From Thermoplasmata archaeon (GTDB taxonomy: Archaea > Thermoplasmatota > Thermoplasmata > Lutacidiplasmatales > UBA184), in the NCBI GenBank assembly GCA_030043545.1, contig JASHXM010000178.1, positions 1 through 6,446 on the forward strand: 6,446 nt of DNA. The letters run 5' to 3'. Under the pieces are notes generated by a model. The model saw nothing but the letters and a program-made list of their open reading frames with translations, was not told the origin of the DNA and did no database searches. This document shows positions 6,162 to 6,446 of the stretch, piece after piece (the stretch's first letter is position 1; every line of letters starts with the position of its first letter). A program made the translations under genes and the position numbers.

Positions 6162-6446
6162 GGCGACGATGACGCTCGGTCAGCCGCACACCCTCGTCGT
6201 CGAGGGGCTCCGGGCGGAGGTCGCCGGGAAGGAGATCCTCAAGGGGGTCAACCTGACCCTCCGGAGCGGGGAGCTGACGGCGTTGATGGGGCCGAACGGC
6301 TCCGGGAAGAGCACGCTCGCCTACGCCCTGATGGGGCATCCGAAGTACAAGGTCACGGGCGGCCGCGCGATCCTCGACGGGCAGGATCTGTTGAAGCTGA
6401 GCGTCGACCAGCGGTCCCGGGCGGGCCTGTTCCTGGGGTTCCAGTA
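6160..6446 (+). CDS. sufC: SufC, Fe-S cluster assembly ATPase (N-terminal 95 residues; 3' end outside the window)
   Basis: The frame from ATG 6160 stays open to the window edge. It encodes a typical SufC start: LVVEGLRAEVAGKEILKGVNL, the Walker A loop GPNGSGKST (44-52), the SufC-typical LMGHPKY-VTGG stretch (58-68), ILDGQDLL, and the Q-loop at LGFQ (Q95). SufC is the ABC-type ATPase that works with SufB (and SufD) on the Fe-S scaffold in the cytoplasm. The LFLGFQ segment is diagnostic of SufC rather than of a transporter ATPase. An in-frame ATG at 6169 is an alternative start, but 6160 fits the distance from the TATA-like box. It is divergent from the SufR-like gene. sufB and possibly sufD probably follow beyond the window (expectation from known suf operons, not seen). 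Confidence 0.92.
   Translation, partial: MATMTLGQPHTLVVEGLRAEVAGKEILKGVNLTLRSGELTALMGPNGSGKSTLAYALMGHPKYKVTGGRAILDGQDLLKLSVDQRSRAGLFLGFQ

Noticed and set aside
6130..6339. 69-codon minus-strand open frame opposite sufC
   Set aside because: It covers the Walker A region of sufC in antisense and has no features of its own.

Overview
The window reads as a piece of a GC-rich archaeal genome, most likely a member of the Thermoplasmatota. The signs are a TATA-like box about 26 nt upstream of an apparently leaderless sufC, a YVTN-type surface beta-propeller, a small two-helix membrane protein ending in a zinc ribbon, and frequent GTG starts. This placement is an inference from style; there is no rRNA or phylogenetic marker here.

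Left part (1-2340): the C-terminal part of a YVTN beta-propeller protein (plus strand, cut by the window edge), then a two-helix membrane protein with a bacterial-PH-like domain (plus). Convergent to it is a small membrane protein with a C-terminal zinc ribbon (minus). The gaps 1125-1304, 1947-2025 and 2341-2539 hold no gene I can support.

Right part (2540-6446): a divergent locus joining iron-sulfur cluster assembly to cysteine synthesis. On the plus strand sufC (Suf system ATPase) begins and runs off the window. On the minus strand four genes overlap one another in one apparent operon: a SufR-like regulator with an Fe-S-type cysteine set, a PLP-dependent cysteine synthase of the CysM type, a Mec-type JAMM metalloprotease, and a three-domain protein joining a CysO/MoaD-like ubiquitin fold, a MoeB/ThiF-type E1 enzyme and a rhodanese (a CysO-MoeZ fusion). 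The gene junctions are a 28-nt overlap, GTGA and ATGA.

By analogy with the mycobacterial CysO-CysM-Mec system, the rhodanese and E1 domains would place sulfur on the Gly-Gly end of the carrier. CysM would add the carrier thiocarboxylate to an activated serine, and Mec would then cut cysteine off the carrier. In this locus the carrier's Gly-Gly lies inside a fusion protein. Either the JAMM protease (or another protease) must release it, or it is not used in the canonical way. With SufR at the head of the operon, cysteine supply would be tied to Fe-S status. This Fe-S-controlled cysteine module with a fused carrier is the most interesting content of the window.
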